Of a stretch of DNA of 64,000 nucleotides, positions 26,205 to 35,227 are shown in pieces. Below the pieces are notes generated by a model, which had not been told where the DNA came from, did not search any database, and saw only the letters and a program-made list of their open reading frames with translations. Source of the DNA: Acetatifactor sp. GTDB taxonomy: Bacteria > Bacillota > Clostridia > Lachnospirales > Lachnospiraceae. The position numbers and the translations under genes were made by a program. Position 1 is the stretch's first letter. Each line of letters opens with the position of its first letter. The DNA is taken from contig JAILHH010000040.1 in NCBI GenBank assembly GCA_024695935.1, forward strand, positions 1 to 64,000. The letters run 5' to 3'.

Positions 26205-28133
26205 ATGGCAGGCGACGTACGAAAGAGGATAGCGGTTATCTCAACAAATATGGACGTGGAATATGCTGCGGACATTCAGGCCGGAATAACGGATGAAGCC
26301 CGTGAGCGTGGTTATGATGTTTATATTTTCAATGCCAACGTTTCAAATGAGGTGAACCTCAAGCACAACGCCGGTCAGTATAACATTTATTCACTTATAA
26401 ATTATTCATTGTTTGACGGGGTCATCGTATACTCCAACCTGATACAGGGTCGGAAGATATACGATGTACTCGAAAAACGTCTTTCTAATCTCGGAATACC
26501 TGTTGTGGGCGTGGATGCCCCCATCGGACATCACTACTATGTGGGCGTGGAAAATTACCGTGCCATGAAAGCGATAGTAGAACATTTCATTGTAAAACAC
26601 GGATTTACAAAAATAGATTACATCTCGGGACCCGAGAAAAATACCGACAGTCAGATACGTCTGGCTGCTTATTGTGATGCATTAATCGACCATGGTATAA
26701 GCGTTGAACAGCGCAGGATCTCAAAAGGAAGCTTTGATATATTCCACGGCAGGGAAGCGGCTGAAAAACTGTTAAAAAGCGGAAGGGAATTCCCTGAGGC
26801 CATCGTATGTGCAAACGACCAGATCGCCATCGGTGTCTCCAATGTGTTAAAGGAGCGGGGAATAAAGATTCCGGAGCAGATATGTGTATCCGGATTTGAC
26901 AATATGTTTGAGGCCAGAAACTATCTGCCCAGGATCACCACAGTTGACAGGTCATTGTCAAATGTGGGTAAAGCCGCAGTAAAGATCATCGATGAGGCAG
27001 GCAGAGGATTAAAGCCTTCGGAAAGCGAACTCTTTTCAGCAAAGCCTATTTTCTCGGAGAGCTGCGGATGCAGCAGCTGTGAAAAGGCCGATACTGTGGG
27101 ACTCAGAAAGAAATATTTCAAGATGGTCGACTATTTTGAAAAGAATCTTTCCGAGAATAATGTCATGATGGAAGAGTTAAACGATGCCAAGAGCTATGAG
27201 GATTTTATCAGGATCTTAAAACCTCACGTAAAAGCCATCGAGGCCTCCAGATTTTATCTTTGCCTGGACAAAGGTCTTGCAGACAGCTTAAAGGCCGATA
27301 TCGATGCAGAATCCCAGCCAAAGAGCCTTCCAAAGACCAACGGATATGCAAGGACCATGGCTGTTGCCATAGCCTATGAAAACGGCGAATACAACGATTA
27401 CACGGAATTCCCCTCCTCTTGGATGCTTCCATGGAATCCTCGAAAAGTAAATGATAAAGAAACTCATGTATATGTTTTCTCGCCTGTACATTTTCAGGAT
27501 ATCTGCTTCGGATATTGCATAGTGGAAAACAGTGACTATGTGATCCAGAGCATGCTTTACAGAGCTTGGCAGTCCAATCTGTCAAACGAGCTTGAAAATC
27601 TGAGAAAACAGATGAATCTGCAAAAGATGTTCGACAAGCTGGACAGACTCTATGTTGTGGATTCTCTCACCGGAATATATAACAGATTCGGATTTGCAAA
27701 ATATACAAATGCTCTTTATGAGGATGCTGTAAAAAACGGTACTTCATCGGCCATTTTCTTTTCGGATCTGGATTCTCTTAAGTTCATAAATGACAAGTAC
27801 GGTCATGATAAAGGTGACCTTGCCATAAAGACACTGGCATATGCTCTAAAGAGGGCTGCTGCAGAAGGCACCGTATGCGCAAGGTTTGGCGGAGATGAAT
27901 TCGTGGCATTTATTCCGGGTTGTGATGAGGATGGTGCAAAAAATTTCTGCAAGCGCTTTGAAAAAGAAGTTGATCATTACAACCGGGTGCTTGATCAGGA
28001 ATTCAAGATAGAATCCAGCTACGGCGTGGAAGTCTTTGTACCCGGGGAGAATGAAACTATTTCCGAATACATAGAAAAAGCTGACGACAAGATGTACCAT
28101 AACAAGGTAGCAAAGAAAAAATATAACCAGTAA
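26205..28133 (+). CDS. LacI-type ligand-binding domain / GGDEF diguanylate cyclase (copy 1)
   Basis: 642 residues. The N-terminal about 280 residues form a LacI/GalR periplasmic-binding fold (IAVISTNMDVEYAADIQAGI in part; FPEAIVCANDQIAIGV; VSGFDNM) without a DNA-binding helix-turn-helix, ending in a Cys cluster ESCGCSSC. A middle domain (about 295-470) follows. The C-terminal GGDEF domain has DSLTGIYNRFGF and an intact GGDEF (about 562-566) but no RxxD inhibitory site. No signal peptide or membrane span, so it is a cytoplasmic ligand-sensing c-di-GMP synthase by inference. A homologous gene follows 21 bases later. Confidence 0.85.
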   Translation: MAGDVRKRIAVISTNMDVEYAADIQAGITDEARERGYDVYIFNANVSNEVNLKHNAGQYNIYSLINYSLFDGVIVYSNLIQGRKIYDVLEKRLSNLGIPVVGVDAPIGHHYYVGVENYRAMKAIVEHFIVKHGFTKIDYISGPEKNTDSQIRLAAYCDALIDHGISVEQRRISKGSFDIFHGREAAEKLLKSGREFPEAIVCANDQIAIGVSNVLKERGIKIPEQICVSGFDNMFEARNYLPRITTVDRSLSNVGKAAVKIIDEAGRGLKPSESELFSAKPIFSESCGCSSCEKADTVGLRKKYFKMVDYFEKNLSENNVMMEELNDAKSYEDFIRILKPHVKAIEASRFYLCLDKGLADSLKADIDAESQPKSLPKTNGYARTMAVAIAYENGEYNDYTEFPSSWMLPWNPRKVNDKETHVYVFSPVHFQDICFGYCIVENSDYVIQSMLYRAWQSNLSNELENLRKQMNLQKMFDKLDRLYVVDSLTGIYNRFGFAKYTNALYEDAVKNGTSSAIFFSDLDSLKFINDKYGHDKGDLAIKTLAYALKRAAAEGTVCARFGGDEFVAFIPGCDEDGAKNFCKRFEKEVDHYNRVLDQEFKIESSYGVEVFVPGENETISEYIEKADDKMYHNKVAKKKYNQ

Positions 28134-28154
28134 ACCTGTGAGAGGAATTTGTCA

Positions 28155-30068
28155 ATGAATCCCAGACATTTGAAGATCGCAGTCATAACGGCAAGTATGC
28201 ACGTTGAATACACCTCCATCACCTTAAAGGGTGTTGAGGAAGAGGCGAAACGCCGGGGCGTGGATATATATATTTTCAATGCCAATACGACTCCCGATGA
28301 AAAAATCCAACATAATATCGGCGAATATAATATCTACAGATTGATAAATTACAAGATGTTTGACGGTGTAATTTTCTTTGCAAATCTGATCCTTGGGGCA
28401 AATGCCTGCAATATGCTGATCGAAGACATAAGAAGGAGCGGATTGCCTGCCGTCAGTGTCGACAGAGAGATTGAAGGTTTTTATTTTTTAGGCGTAGACA
28501 ATTATAATCCGGTAAAAGAAATTGTAAGTCATTTGATCGAAGTTCACGGATACAAGGATATCTATAATTTTGCGGGACAGGATTTTAATTCCGATTCCGT
28601 TGAGAGACTGCAGGCATACAGGGATGCCATGGAAGAGCACGGATTAAAGGTTACCGACGACATGGTCTTTAAGGGAGCCTTTACGAATGCCCACGGAAGA
28701 GATGCCGCCAGAAAAATTCTTGCCTCCGGAAAAAAACTTCCCCGAGCCATCGTCTGCGGATGTGACACCATCGGCATCGGTGCCAGGACGGTTTTTGAAA
28801 AAGAAGGCATAAAGATGCCTGAAGATATAGCTTTTGTCGGTTTTGATGATATTTTTGAAGCAGGAAATTCAATTCCCAGAATGACCACGGTTTCCAGAAA
28901 CCTGGATGTGGTGGGCCGGGAAAGCGTAAAGAGGATCATTCAGATCATAAACGGCGAAAATCCTCCAAAGAGTGAGAGATTTCCCGCAACCATCGTCTTT
29001 AGGGAAAGCTGCGGCTGTGTGCCAAAGGAAAAAATTGATGTGGGCCTTGTGAGAAAAATGTATCTTGATACCAGTGAAGAGTACGGGTTCCATGTTTATG
29101 AGAACAATACCATGGTGGAGGAGCTGACGGACTGCAAGACTTTCGGAGAGTTTTTGACCAAACTTGGCAGCCATATCGGAAAGATATTTGAAGGCAAGTT
29201 TTTCCTGTGCCTTGACAAGGAATTTGTAAAGGAACTTAACAGTTTTAATTCCGAGGATGATACATTTTACGAAAAATATCTGACCGAAGGATATCCTGAC
29301 CTCATGACCGTGGTGGCGGCATATGAATACGGCGAACTTATATCCGTACCTGATTTTTCCACCAAAAGGATGCTTCCGGATATAGGTGATGAGTACAAAT
29401 TTCATAATTATATTTTTTCACCCGTGCATTTCAGAAATAAGGTAATGGGATATATCATAACGGATAATTGCAAATTCCCTCTTTCAAGCCCGCTTTATAC
29501 CGCATGGATCATAAATCTGTCAAACTGTCTGGAGAGCCTTGCAAAGCAGAACCATTTAAAGAACATAGTGGATCATCTGGACAAAATGTATGTGGTGGAT
29601 CCTTTGACCGGTCTGTATAACCGATACGGATTTGAGCGTTTCTCCGAGAAAGGCTTTGATTATTCAAAGAGATACGGCAGAAGCGTTATGGTCCTCTTTG
29701 TTGATATGGACGGACTGAAATATATCAATGACAATTTCGGACATAATGACGGGGACAAAGCCATAAAAGCCGTCGCAAATGCCTTAAAGAATTCCTGCCT
29801 GGGAATGGAAGTATGCTCCAGGTACGGCGGTGATGAATTTGTGGTATTTGCCGATAAATATAATGAGGATGATGCCAAGGCATACAAGGAGCGTTTTGAA
29901 GCAAAACTCAGGGAAGAAAACCTCGACCTGGACGGTTTTGATGTGAGCGCAAGCGTCGGATATATAATCGCAAAGCCCTCCGCGGGAGATAAGCTCTCCA
30001 GATATGTGGAACTTGCCGACAATTGTATGTATGCTCAAAAAATTAAGAAAAAAGAACAAAATAACTAG
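28155..30068 (+). CDS. LacI-type ligand-binding domain / GGDEF diguanylate cyclase (copy 2)
   Basis: 637 residues, same architecture as the preceding gene. Binding fold from IAVITASMHVEYTSI through LPRAIVCGCDTIGIG and VGFDDIFEAGNSIPRMTTVSR (split), ESCGC motif, middle domain with YIFSPVHFR, and C-terminal DPLTGLYNRYGF with intact GGDEF (about 558-562); no RxxD inhibitory site. It is diverged throughout from copy 1, so the ligands probably differ. ATG at 28155 is chosen over TTG 28149 by spacing to AGAGG. Confidence 0.85.
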   Translation: MNPRHLKIAVITASMHVEYTSITLKGVEEEAKRRGVDIYIFNANTTPDEKIQHNIGEYNIYRLINYKMFDGVIFFANLILGANACNMLIEDIRRSGLPAVSVDREIEGFYFLGVDNYNPVKEIVSHLIEVHGYKDIYNFAGQDFNSDSVERLQAYRDAMEEHGLKVTDDMVFKGAFTNAHGRDAARKILASGKKLPRAIVCGCDTIGIGARTVFEKEGIKMPEDIAFVGFDDIFEAGNSIPRMTTVSRNLDVVGRESVKRIIQIINGENPPKSERFPATIVFRESCGCVPKEKIDVGLVRKMYLDTSEEYGFHVYENNTMVEELTDCKTFGEFLTKLGSHIGKIFEGKFFLCLDKEFVKELNSFNSEDDTFYEKYLTEGYPDLMTVVAAYEYGELISVPDFSTKRMLPDIGDEYKFHNYIFSPVHFRNKVMGYIITDNCKFPLSSPLYTAWIINLSNCLESLAKQNHLKNIVDHLDKMYVVDPLTGLYNRYGFERFSEKGFDYSKRYGRSVMVLFVDMDGLKYINDNFGHNDGDKAIKAVANALKNSCLGMEVCSRYGGDEFVVFADKYNEDDAKAYKERFEAKLREENLDLDGFDVSASVGYIIAKPSAGDKLSRYVELADNCMYAQKIKKKEQNN

Positions 30069-30136
30069 ATATTGTGGTATTTAAGTAAATTGTCATACAA
30101 ATTCCGAAAAAAATAAAAAAATTAGGAAATTAGTCA

Positions 30137-30165
30137 TTGAAATCTGATTTTAGGTGTGCTAGAAT
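30137..30165 (+). promoter_or_regulatory. codY promoter
   Basis: TTGAAA (30137-30142), 17-base spacer, TAGAAT (30160-30165) with TGC extended -10 element. The leader to the ATG at 30227 is about 55 bases. Confidence 0.75.
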
Positions 30166-30226
30166 TTAGAAACACTGATTGGAAACCTTATTGTATGGGT
30201 TTGTTTTTTATTTATGGAGGAATTTT

Positions 30227-31015
30227 ATGAGTAGCGTACAGTTGTTGGATAAGACCAGAAAGATAGGGAAACTGTTACACAACAACAATTCAAGCAAAGT
30301 TGTGTTCAACGACATTTGCAAGGTAATGAGGGAGATTTTGGAGTCAAACGTGCTGGTTATCAGCCGTAAGGGAAAGGTTCTCGGTGTAGGTCTTTCAGAC
30401 GGTATCGAGCCCATCAACGAATTCATTGATGAAAACGTTGGCGGATTTATCGATCTGATGTTAAACGAGAGACTTTTGGGAGTTCTTTCAACAAAGGAAA
30501 ATGTTAATCTTGAGACTTTGGGCTTCGAAAACATTGACACAAAGAAGTTCCGCGCGATCATCACTCCCATTGAGATAGCGGGCGAGAGACTCGGAACACT
30601 CTTTATTTACAAGTGCAATGACTCTTATGACATTGATGATATCATCCTGTGTGAGTACGGTACCACGGTTGTGGGACTGGAAATGCTCAGAGCAGTAAAT
30701 GAGGAGAGCGCAGAGGAGAACAGAAAGGTTGCGGTTGTAAAATCCGCTATCAGCACATTGTCATTCTCCGAGATGGAAGCCATCACTCATATATTTGACG
30801 AACTCAACGGCATGGAGGGAATCCTCGTTGCAAGCAAGATCGCCGACAGAGTGGGAATCACCAGAAGTGTTATTGTTAATGCCCTCAGAAAGTTTGAATC
30901 TGCAGGTGTCATTGAATCCAGATCTTCAGGTATGAAGGGTACATACATCAAGGTATTGAATGATGTTGTATTTGATGAAATCGAGAAATTAAAGAGACAG
31001 AATCAGAAAAACTGA
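30227..31015 (+). CDS. codY: GTP-sensing transcriptional regulator CodY
   Basis: Global repressor responding to GTP and branched-chain amino acids, 262 residues. N-terminal GAF-like metabolite domain (LLDKTRKIGKLL; ESNVLVISRKGKVLG), linker helix, and a C-terminal winged helix-turn-helix (SKIADRVGITRSVIVNALRK, split) ending with SSGMKGTYIKVLND. GGAGG precedes the ATG; the upstream TTG at 30179 has no ribosome site. The position directly before flgB matches the codY-fla/che order of Bacillus subtilis, where CodY represses motility. Confidence 0.96.
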   Translation: MSSVQLLDKTRKIGKLLHNNNSSKVVFNDICKVMREILESNVLVISRKGKVLGVGLSDGIEPINEFIDENVGGFIDLMLNERLLGVLSTKENVNLETLGFENIDTKKFRAIITPIEIAGERLGTLFIYKCNDSYDIDDIILCEYGTTVVGLEMLRAVNEESAEENRKVAVVKSAISTLSFSEMEAITHIFDELNGMEGILVASKIADRVGITRSVIVNALRKFESAGVIESRSSGMKGTYIKVLNDVVFDEIEKLKRQNQKN

Positions 31016-31061
31016 CAAAATGATCTCTGATCAGATAAATATTAAACGGATTTGATTTTTT

Positions 31062-31104
31062 AAACGGACTTATTTTTTCTTAAATAAGTCCGTTTGTTTT
31101 TTTT
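31062..31104. terminator. Strong terminator after codY, bidirectional in form
   Basis: Perfect 14-bp stem AAACGGACTTATTT / AAATAAGTCCGTTT with a 6-base loop and a long T run to the right. On the minus strand the stop codon of a coding-like remnant lies within the loop/stem, so it may once have served a convergent gene. Confidence 0.92.
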
Positions 31105-31214
31105 AAAAGCCTTTTGGCATTTTCATACAGAAAATGCTCCGCTTTTGAATCGCCCCGGGTCTCATAAAAGTATCTAAGGTACTGATAATATATACCACAA
31201 GATGATGTGTTTTT
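31080..31214 (-). pseudogene. Possible degraded gene tail convergent to codY
   Basis: On the minus strand a 44-codon open stretch (after a TGA at 31215-31217) reads YYQYLRYFYETRGDSKAEHF and continues LYENAKRLLKK to a TAA at 31080-31082. The helical, TPR-like composition looks protein-derived, but there is no start codon or ribosome site, and the flgB promoter overlaps the region just upstream. It is either a relic or a chance frame. Confidence 0.3.
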
Positions 31215-31236
31215 TCACTCAAAAACGAAAAAGATA

Positions 31237-31264
31237 TTGTGTTTTTGCCAAAATAAACTATAAT
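31237..31264 (+). promoter_or_regulatory. Sigma-A-type promoter of the fla/che operon
   Basis: TTGTGT (31237-31242), 16-base spacer, perfect TATAAT (31259-31264). No sigma-D (TAAA-N15-GCCGATA) element is seen. It is the only clear promoter before the next 32.7 kb of co-directional genes. Confidence 0.8.
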
Positions 31265-31296
31265 AAGATAGAAGTGGTGTTTTTGGAGGGATGATT

Positions 31297-31686
31297 ATGA
31301 TCAATACAAATGCATATGATTATATTAATATTCTCGACAAAGCTGCCGATGCCAGCTGGATGAGAAATGAGGCTATATCCAATAATATAGCCAATGCCAC
31401 CACCCCGAATTACAAGAGACAGGACGTGGAATTCGAGAAGGAATTAAGAAGAGCTCTCGGAAACAATAAATACAAATCCATGGACAGCAAGGTCATCGCA
31501 GCAAAGACCAAAAACCTGAAACCTCAGATATATACCGATCATTCAAATTATTCATACAGACTTGACGGTAACAATGTGGACATTCAGACAGAAAACGTAA
31601 TGTTAGCCGAAAACCAGTTAAAATATATGGGACTGTTAAACAGTGTAAACCAGGAATTTGCCAATCTTAAGTCGGTAATGAAGTAG
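31297..31686 (+). CDS. flgB: Flagellar proximal rod protein FlgB
   Basis: First gene of the fla/che operon, 129 residues. Rod-family N-terminal motif NEAISNNIANATTPNYKRQDVEFE (split around ANATTPNYK) and a C-terminal coiled segment. It joins the MS-ring via FliE. ATG at 31297 is chosen because GGAGGG lies 6 bases upstream, whereas ATG 31291 would touch it. Cell-envelope component exported by the flagellar type III system. Confidence 0.95.
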   Translation: MINTNAYDYINILDKAADASWMRNEAISNNIANATTPNYKRQDVEFEKELRRALGNNKYKSMDSKVIAAKTKNLKPQIYTDHSNYSYRLDGNNVDIQTENVMLAENQLKYMGLLNSVNQEFANLKSVMK

Positions 31687-31699
31687 AAAGGAGCCGCCT

Positions 31700-32146
31700 A
31701 TGGGTATTTTTAATGCTTTTAATATCAATGCCTCCGGTATGACAGCGCAGCAGTACAGAATGGATGTCATATCCGAGAATGTGGCAAACGCCAATACCAC
31801 AAGGACGGCCGACGGAACTCCCTACAGGAGAAAAGTCGTTACCTTTGCTCAAAAGACAAGCCCTCAGGATTCTTTTAAAAACATTCTGGGACAGGCTTCC
31901 GACAGATATGCTGGAAACGGCGTAAAGGTCCTCTCCGTAAAGGAAGATTTTAAGACAGAGATGAATATGGTATATGATCCTTCAAATCCCGATGCGGACG
32001 AAAACGGTTATGTAACATATCCCAATGTCAATATAGTTACGGAAATGACAAACCTCATTGACGCAAGCCGTGCATATGAGGCAAACGCCACAGCCTTCGG
32101 GGCATCAAAGAGCATGGCTCAGCAGGGCCTGCAGATGGGACAGTAA
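31700..32146 (+). CDS. flgC: Flagellar proximal rod protein FlgC
   Basis: 148 residues. N-terminal rod/hook motif MDVISENVANANTT and C-terminal LIDASRAYEANATAF helix of the flagellar axial family. It lies 13 bases after flgB with AAAGGAG before the ATG. Exported, assembles with FlgB into the rod. Confidence 0.96.
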   Translation: MGIFNAFNINASGMTAQQYRMDVISENVANANTTRTADGTPYRRKVVTFAQKTSPQDSFKNILGQASDRYAGNGVKVLSVKEDFKTEMNMVYDPSNPDADENGYVTYPNVNIVTEMTNLIDASRAYEANATAFGASKSMAQQGLQMGQ

Positions 32147-32209
32147 TTGATATATACAGATAAAGCGGTGACATTTAAGTTTATCTGAAAGATTAAGGGG
32201 AGTGTAATC

Positions 32210-32545
32210 ATGGATATTTCATCACTTTTGGGTTCGCCATCCATAACCGGCACCGGTAATATGCAGACCATAACGGGAATGCTAAGCGGCACTGCAAAGA
32301 GTGTTAAGACTGACGAAACCATGTTTGACAAGATACTGGATACAGCCATCAATAATATTAATACTACTAACAGTTATCTGTCGGATGCCGAAAATGAGGA
32401 GATATTGTTCGCTTTGGGAGAGTCGGACAATACGCATGATCTTACCATCGCGCTCCAGAAGGCCTCCACAGCGCTTCAGTATACGGTAGCCATCAGGGAC
32501 AAGGTGCTGGATGCATACAAAGAACTGATGAATATGCAGATTTAG
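32210..32545 (+). CDS. fliE: Flagellar hook-basal body protein FliE
   Basis: 111 residues; links the MS-ring to the rod and gates early export. C-terminal motif DLTIALQKASTALQYTVAIR, then DKVLDAYKELMNMQI, is typical of the family. AAGGGGAG precedes the ATG. The gap to flgC is 63 bases without promoter or terminator. Confidence 0.94.
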   Translation: MDISSLLGSPSITGTGNMQTITGMLSGTAKSVKTDETMFDKILDTAINNINTTNSYLSDAENEEILFALGESDNTHDLTIALQKASTALQYTVAIRDKVLDAYKELMNMQI

Positions 32546-32591
32546 TAAAGTCTTACAAGTGATTTAATATTGGATCAGGGGAACTAATATC

Positions 32592-34193
32592 ATGGAAGAT
32601 AGGATAAAACAGATTCTTAATAATATTAAGACTTGGTGGAACAAATTCACCACAGGGCAAAAGACCGGCATCGTGGCCGGAGCTTCTGTCATCGTATTCG
32701 GATTTGTGATACTTGTGGCTGTTATGTCCAGAACCCGTTACACCACGCTTTTGACATGCGAGACGGCGGCGGATGCTTCAAAGGCAGTGGAAGTTTTGGA
32801 ATCCAACAATATTGTTTATAAAGTATCTACCAACGGTCTGGTGATCAGCGTGGATTCCACTCAGCTCTCGGAGGCAAATCTGGCCCTCGGAGGAGAGGGA
32901 ATATTGCCATCATCCTATTCGTTGTCGGATTATCTAAGTACATCTCTTTCCACTACAGCTTCGGACAAAGAAAAGTTTTACAAGGAATATATGGAAAAAA
33001 CGCTGGAAAAGGACATTTCAGCGCTAAGTAACGTGGAAAAAGCGTCGGTCCATTTAAATATTCCCGAAGACAAAGGAACGCTCATTCAGACCAATCAGGT
33101 GAGCAGTGCATATATCCAGCTTGAGCTGTCAGGTACGTTTACCTCTGCTCAGGCTGCTAATCTTGCAAAGGCGGTGGCCACATCCCTTGGGGATACAACC
33201 ACTGCGAATATCACAATCATCGACCAGGATTCAAATATGCTCTTTTCAGGCGGCGATGATTATTCATCATCCGGTATAGCAAGCTCTTTGCAGGAACTTC
33301 AAAACCAGGCGGAAGCCATGGTGGCAAACCAGGTAAAGACCGTTCTCTACGGAACAAATCAATATGACAACGTGGAAGTAACCAGTCACCTCTCCATGGA
33401 TTTTGCAAATTATGAGGAGACTGTCAGCGAATATTATCCCAATAACGGCAGAGAAGAGGGTATGTATTCCCACTATGAAAACTACGAATCGGAGGCTGAG
33501 AATACTTCGGGTGACGTGCCGGGAACGGACTCAAACGGCGAAAATCTCACCACATATGTCTATGAGGACTCGGATCAGAGTTCATCATCCACATCCGAGA
33601 CCAGCATCGACTATCTGCCGAACCAGAGCATAGTGAACAAGATCACACCCGCGGGAGGCATCAATTATAACACATCCTCCGTATCCATTACGGCCATCCG
33701 TTATAACAAACTCCGCGAGGAAGACGCAAAGACTCAGGGGCTTTTGGACGGAATTTCATGGGATGAATACAAACTTGCAAATTCCGCAGACAGAAAGCTT
33801 GAGATCGACGAAGATTTTTACAACGTGGTCGCAAATGCCACAGGTATCGAACCTGAGAGGATCACTATCGTGGCTTACGAATCACCTTTGTTTATAGACA
33901 AGGAAAGCGTACAGATCAGCTGGACAAATGTGCTCAGCATTGTGATGTTCGTCATCATCCTTGCGCTTTTGGCCATTGTGGTACTCAGAAGCATGCAGGC
34001 CAGAAGCAATGTTTCGGAGGAGGAAGAGCTCTCCGTGGAGTCTCTTTTACAATCCACACCGGAACAGGAGTTGGAAGATATCGACGTGGAAGCAAAGTCG
34101 GAGACCCGCAAGCTTGTTGAAAAATTCGTGGATGAAAATCCCGAGGCAGCAGCGGCTCTTCTCAGAAACTGGCTGAACGAAGATTGGAATTAG
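32592..34193 (+). CDS. fliF: Flagellar MS-ring protein FliF
   Basis: 533 residues, slightly short for the family. Two transmembrane segments (about 24-46 and about 442-462) bracket the periplasmic ring-building YscJ-like domains (VVEVLESNNIVYK region, LEKDISALSNVEKASVHLN split). A Ser-rich disordered loop lies around 300-340. The C-terminal cytoplasmic tail (EKFVDENPEAAAALLRNWLN) is the FliG-binding motif. It anchors the motor in the inner membrane. Confidence 0.96.
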   Translation: MEDRIKQILNNIKTWWNKFTTGQKTGIVAGASVIVFGFVILVAVMSRTRYTTLLTCETAADASKAVEVLESNNIVYKVSTNGLVISVDSTQLSEANLALGGEGILPSSYSLSDYLSTSLSTTASDKEKFYKEYMEKTLEKDISALSNVEKASVHLNIPEDKGTLIQTNQVSSAYIQLELSGTFTSAQAANLAKAVATSLGDTTTANITIIDQDSNMLFSGGDDYSSSGIASSLQELQNQAEAMVANQVKTVLYGTNQYDNVEVTSHLSMDFANYEETVSEYYPNNGREEGMYSHYENYESEAENTSGDVPGTDSNGENLTTYVYEDSDQSSSSTSETSIDYLPNQSIVNKITPAGGINYNTSSVSITAIRYNKLREEDAKTQGLLDGISWDEYKLANSADRKLEIDEDFYNVVANATGIEPERITIVAYESPLFIDKESVQISWTNVLSIVMFVIILALLAIVVLRSMQARSNVSEEEELSVESLLQSTPEQELEDIDVEAKSETRKLVEKFVDENPEAAAALLRNWLNEDWN

Positions 34194-34204
34194 GGAGGTA
34201 ACAA

Positions 34205-35227
34205 ATGGCAAGGCAAAAGCAGGGGGAAATCGGAATAACCGGACTACAGAAAGCTGCTATACTTCTGATCTCTCTCGGACCTGAAAGGTCTTCCGGTGTT
34301 TTTAAACACTTAAAGGAAGAGGAGATCGAGGAACTTACGCTGGAGATTGCAAATACCAGAAGTGTAAGCCCACAGCTCAAAGAAGACGTTATAAACGAAT
34401 TTTATGAGGTGTGCCTTGCTCAGCAGTATATTGCAGAAGGTGGTATTTCCTATGCAAAGGAACTGTTGGAGAGGTCTCTTGGAAACGAAAAGGCGGTGGA
34501 TGTCATCGGAAAGCTTACTGCTTCACTGCAGGTTAAGCCCTTTGAGTTCGTGCGAAAAACCGATGCTTCACAGCTTATCAGCTTTATTCAGGACGAGCAT
34601 CCTCAGACCATCGCCCTTATTCTGTCATACCTTTCAAGCAGCCAGGCATCTACCATTATCTCAGCCCTTCCGCCCGACAGGCAGGCTGATGTTGCAAGAA
34701 GAATTGCTGTTATGGACAGAACCAGTCCCGATGTCATCAAAGAGGTGGAGGGAGTTTTGGAATCAAAACTTGCAAGCCTCGTAAATCAGGATTATACATC
34801 TATCGGCGGTGTGGACAGCGTTGTTGAGATCCTCAATGCCGTTGACCGTGGTACCGAAAAACATATTATGGAGACTTTGGAAATCGAGGAGCCGGAACTT
34901 GCAGACGAGATCAGAAAGAAGATGTTCGTCTTCGAGGATGTCCTGTTATTGGACGACAGAGCTATTCAGCGTGTGCTTCGTGATGTTGACAACAACGACC
35001 TTGCCGTATCTCTTAAGAGTGCAAATGAGGAAGTTCAGAATGCTATCTTTAACAACCTTTCAAAACGTCTTGCAACCATGATCAAGGAAGATATGGAATT
35101 CATGGGTCCTGTTCGTATGAAGGATGTTGAGGAAGCACAGCAGAAGATCGTTAATATCATCCGTAAGTTGGAGGATGCGGGCGAGATTGTTATTTCCAGA
35201 GGCGGAGGTGACGATATAGTTGTCTAG
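34205..35227 (+). CDS. fliG: Flagellar motor switch protein FliG
   Basis: 340 residues, the rotor torque ring. N-terminal FliF-binding domain (KAAILLISLGPERS), middle domain with EHPQTIALILSYL, and a C-terminal torque helix with DDRAIQRVLRDVDNNDL, where charged residues contact the stator. GGGAGG precedes the ATG. Its last codons overlap the fliH TTG start. Confidence 0.97.
   Translation: MARQKQGEIGITGLQKAAILLISLGPERSSGVFKHLKEEEIEELTLEIANTRSVSPQLKEDVINEFYEVCLAQQYIAEGGISYAKELLERSLGNEKAVDVIGKLTASLQVKPFEFVRKTDASQLISFIQDEHPQTIALILSYLSSSQASTIISALPPDRQADVARRIAVMDRTSPDVIKEVEGVLESKLASLVNQDYTSIGGVDSVVEILNAVDRGTEKHIMETLEIEEPELADEIRKKMFVFEDVLLLDDRAIQRVLRDVDNNDLAVSLKSANEEVQNAIFNNLSKRLATMIKEDMEFMGPVRMKDVEEAQQKIVNIIRKLEDAGEIVISRGGGDDIVV

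Noticed and set aside
31105-31236. c-di-GMP riboswitch before the motility operon
   Set aside because: No GEMM-like conserved core or tetraloop/receptor pattern was found between the codY terminator and flgB.
31237-31264. Sigma-D promoter for flgB
   Set aside because: No TAAA/GCCGATA pair; the -35/-10 fit sigma-A.
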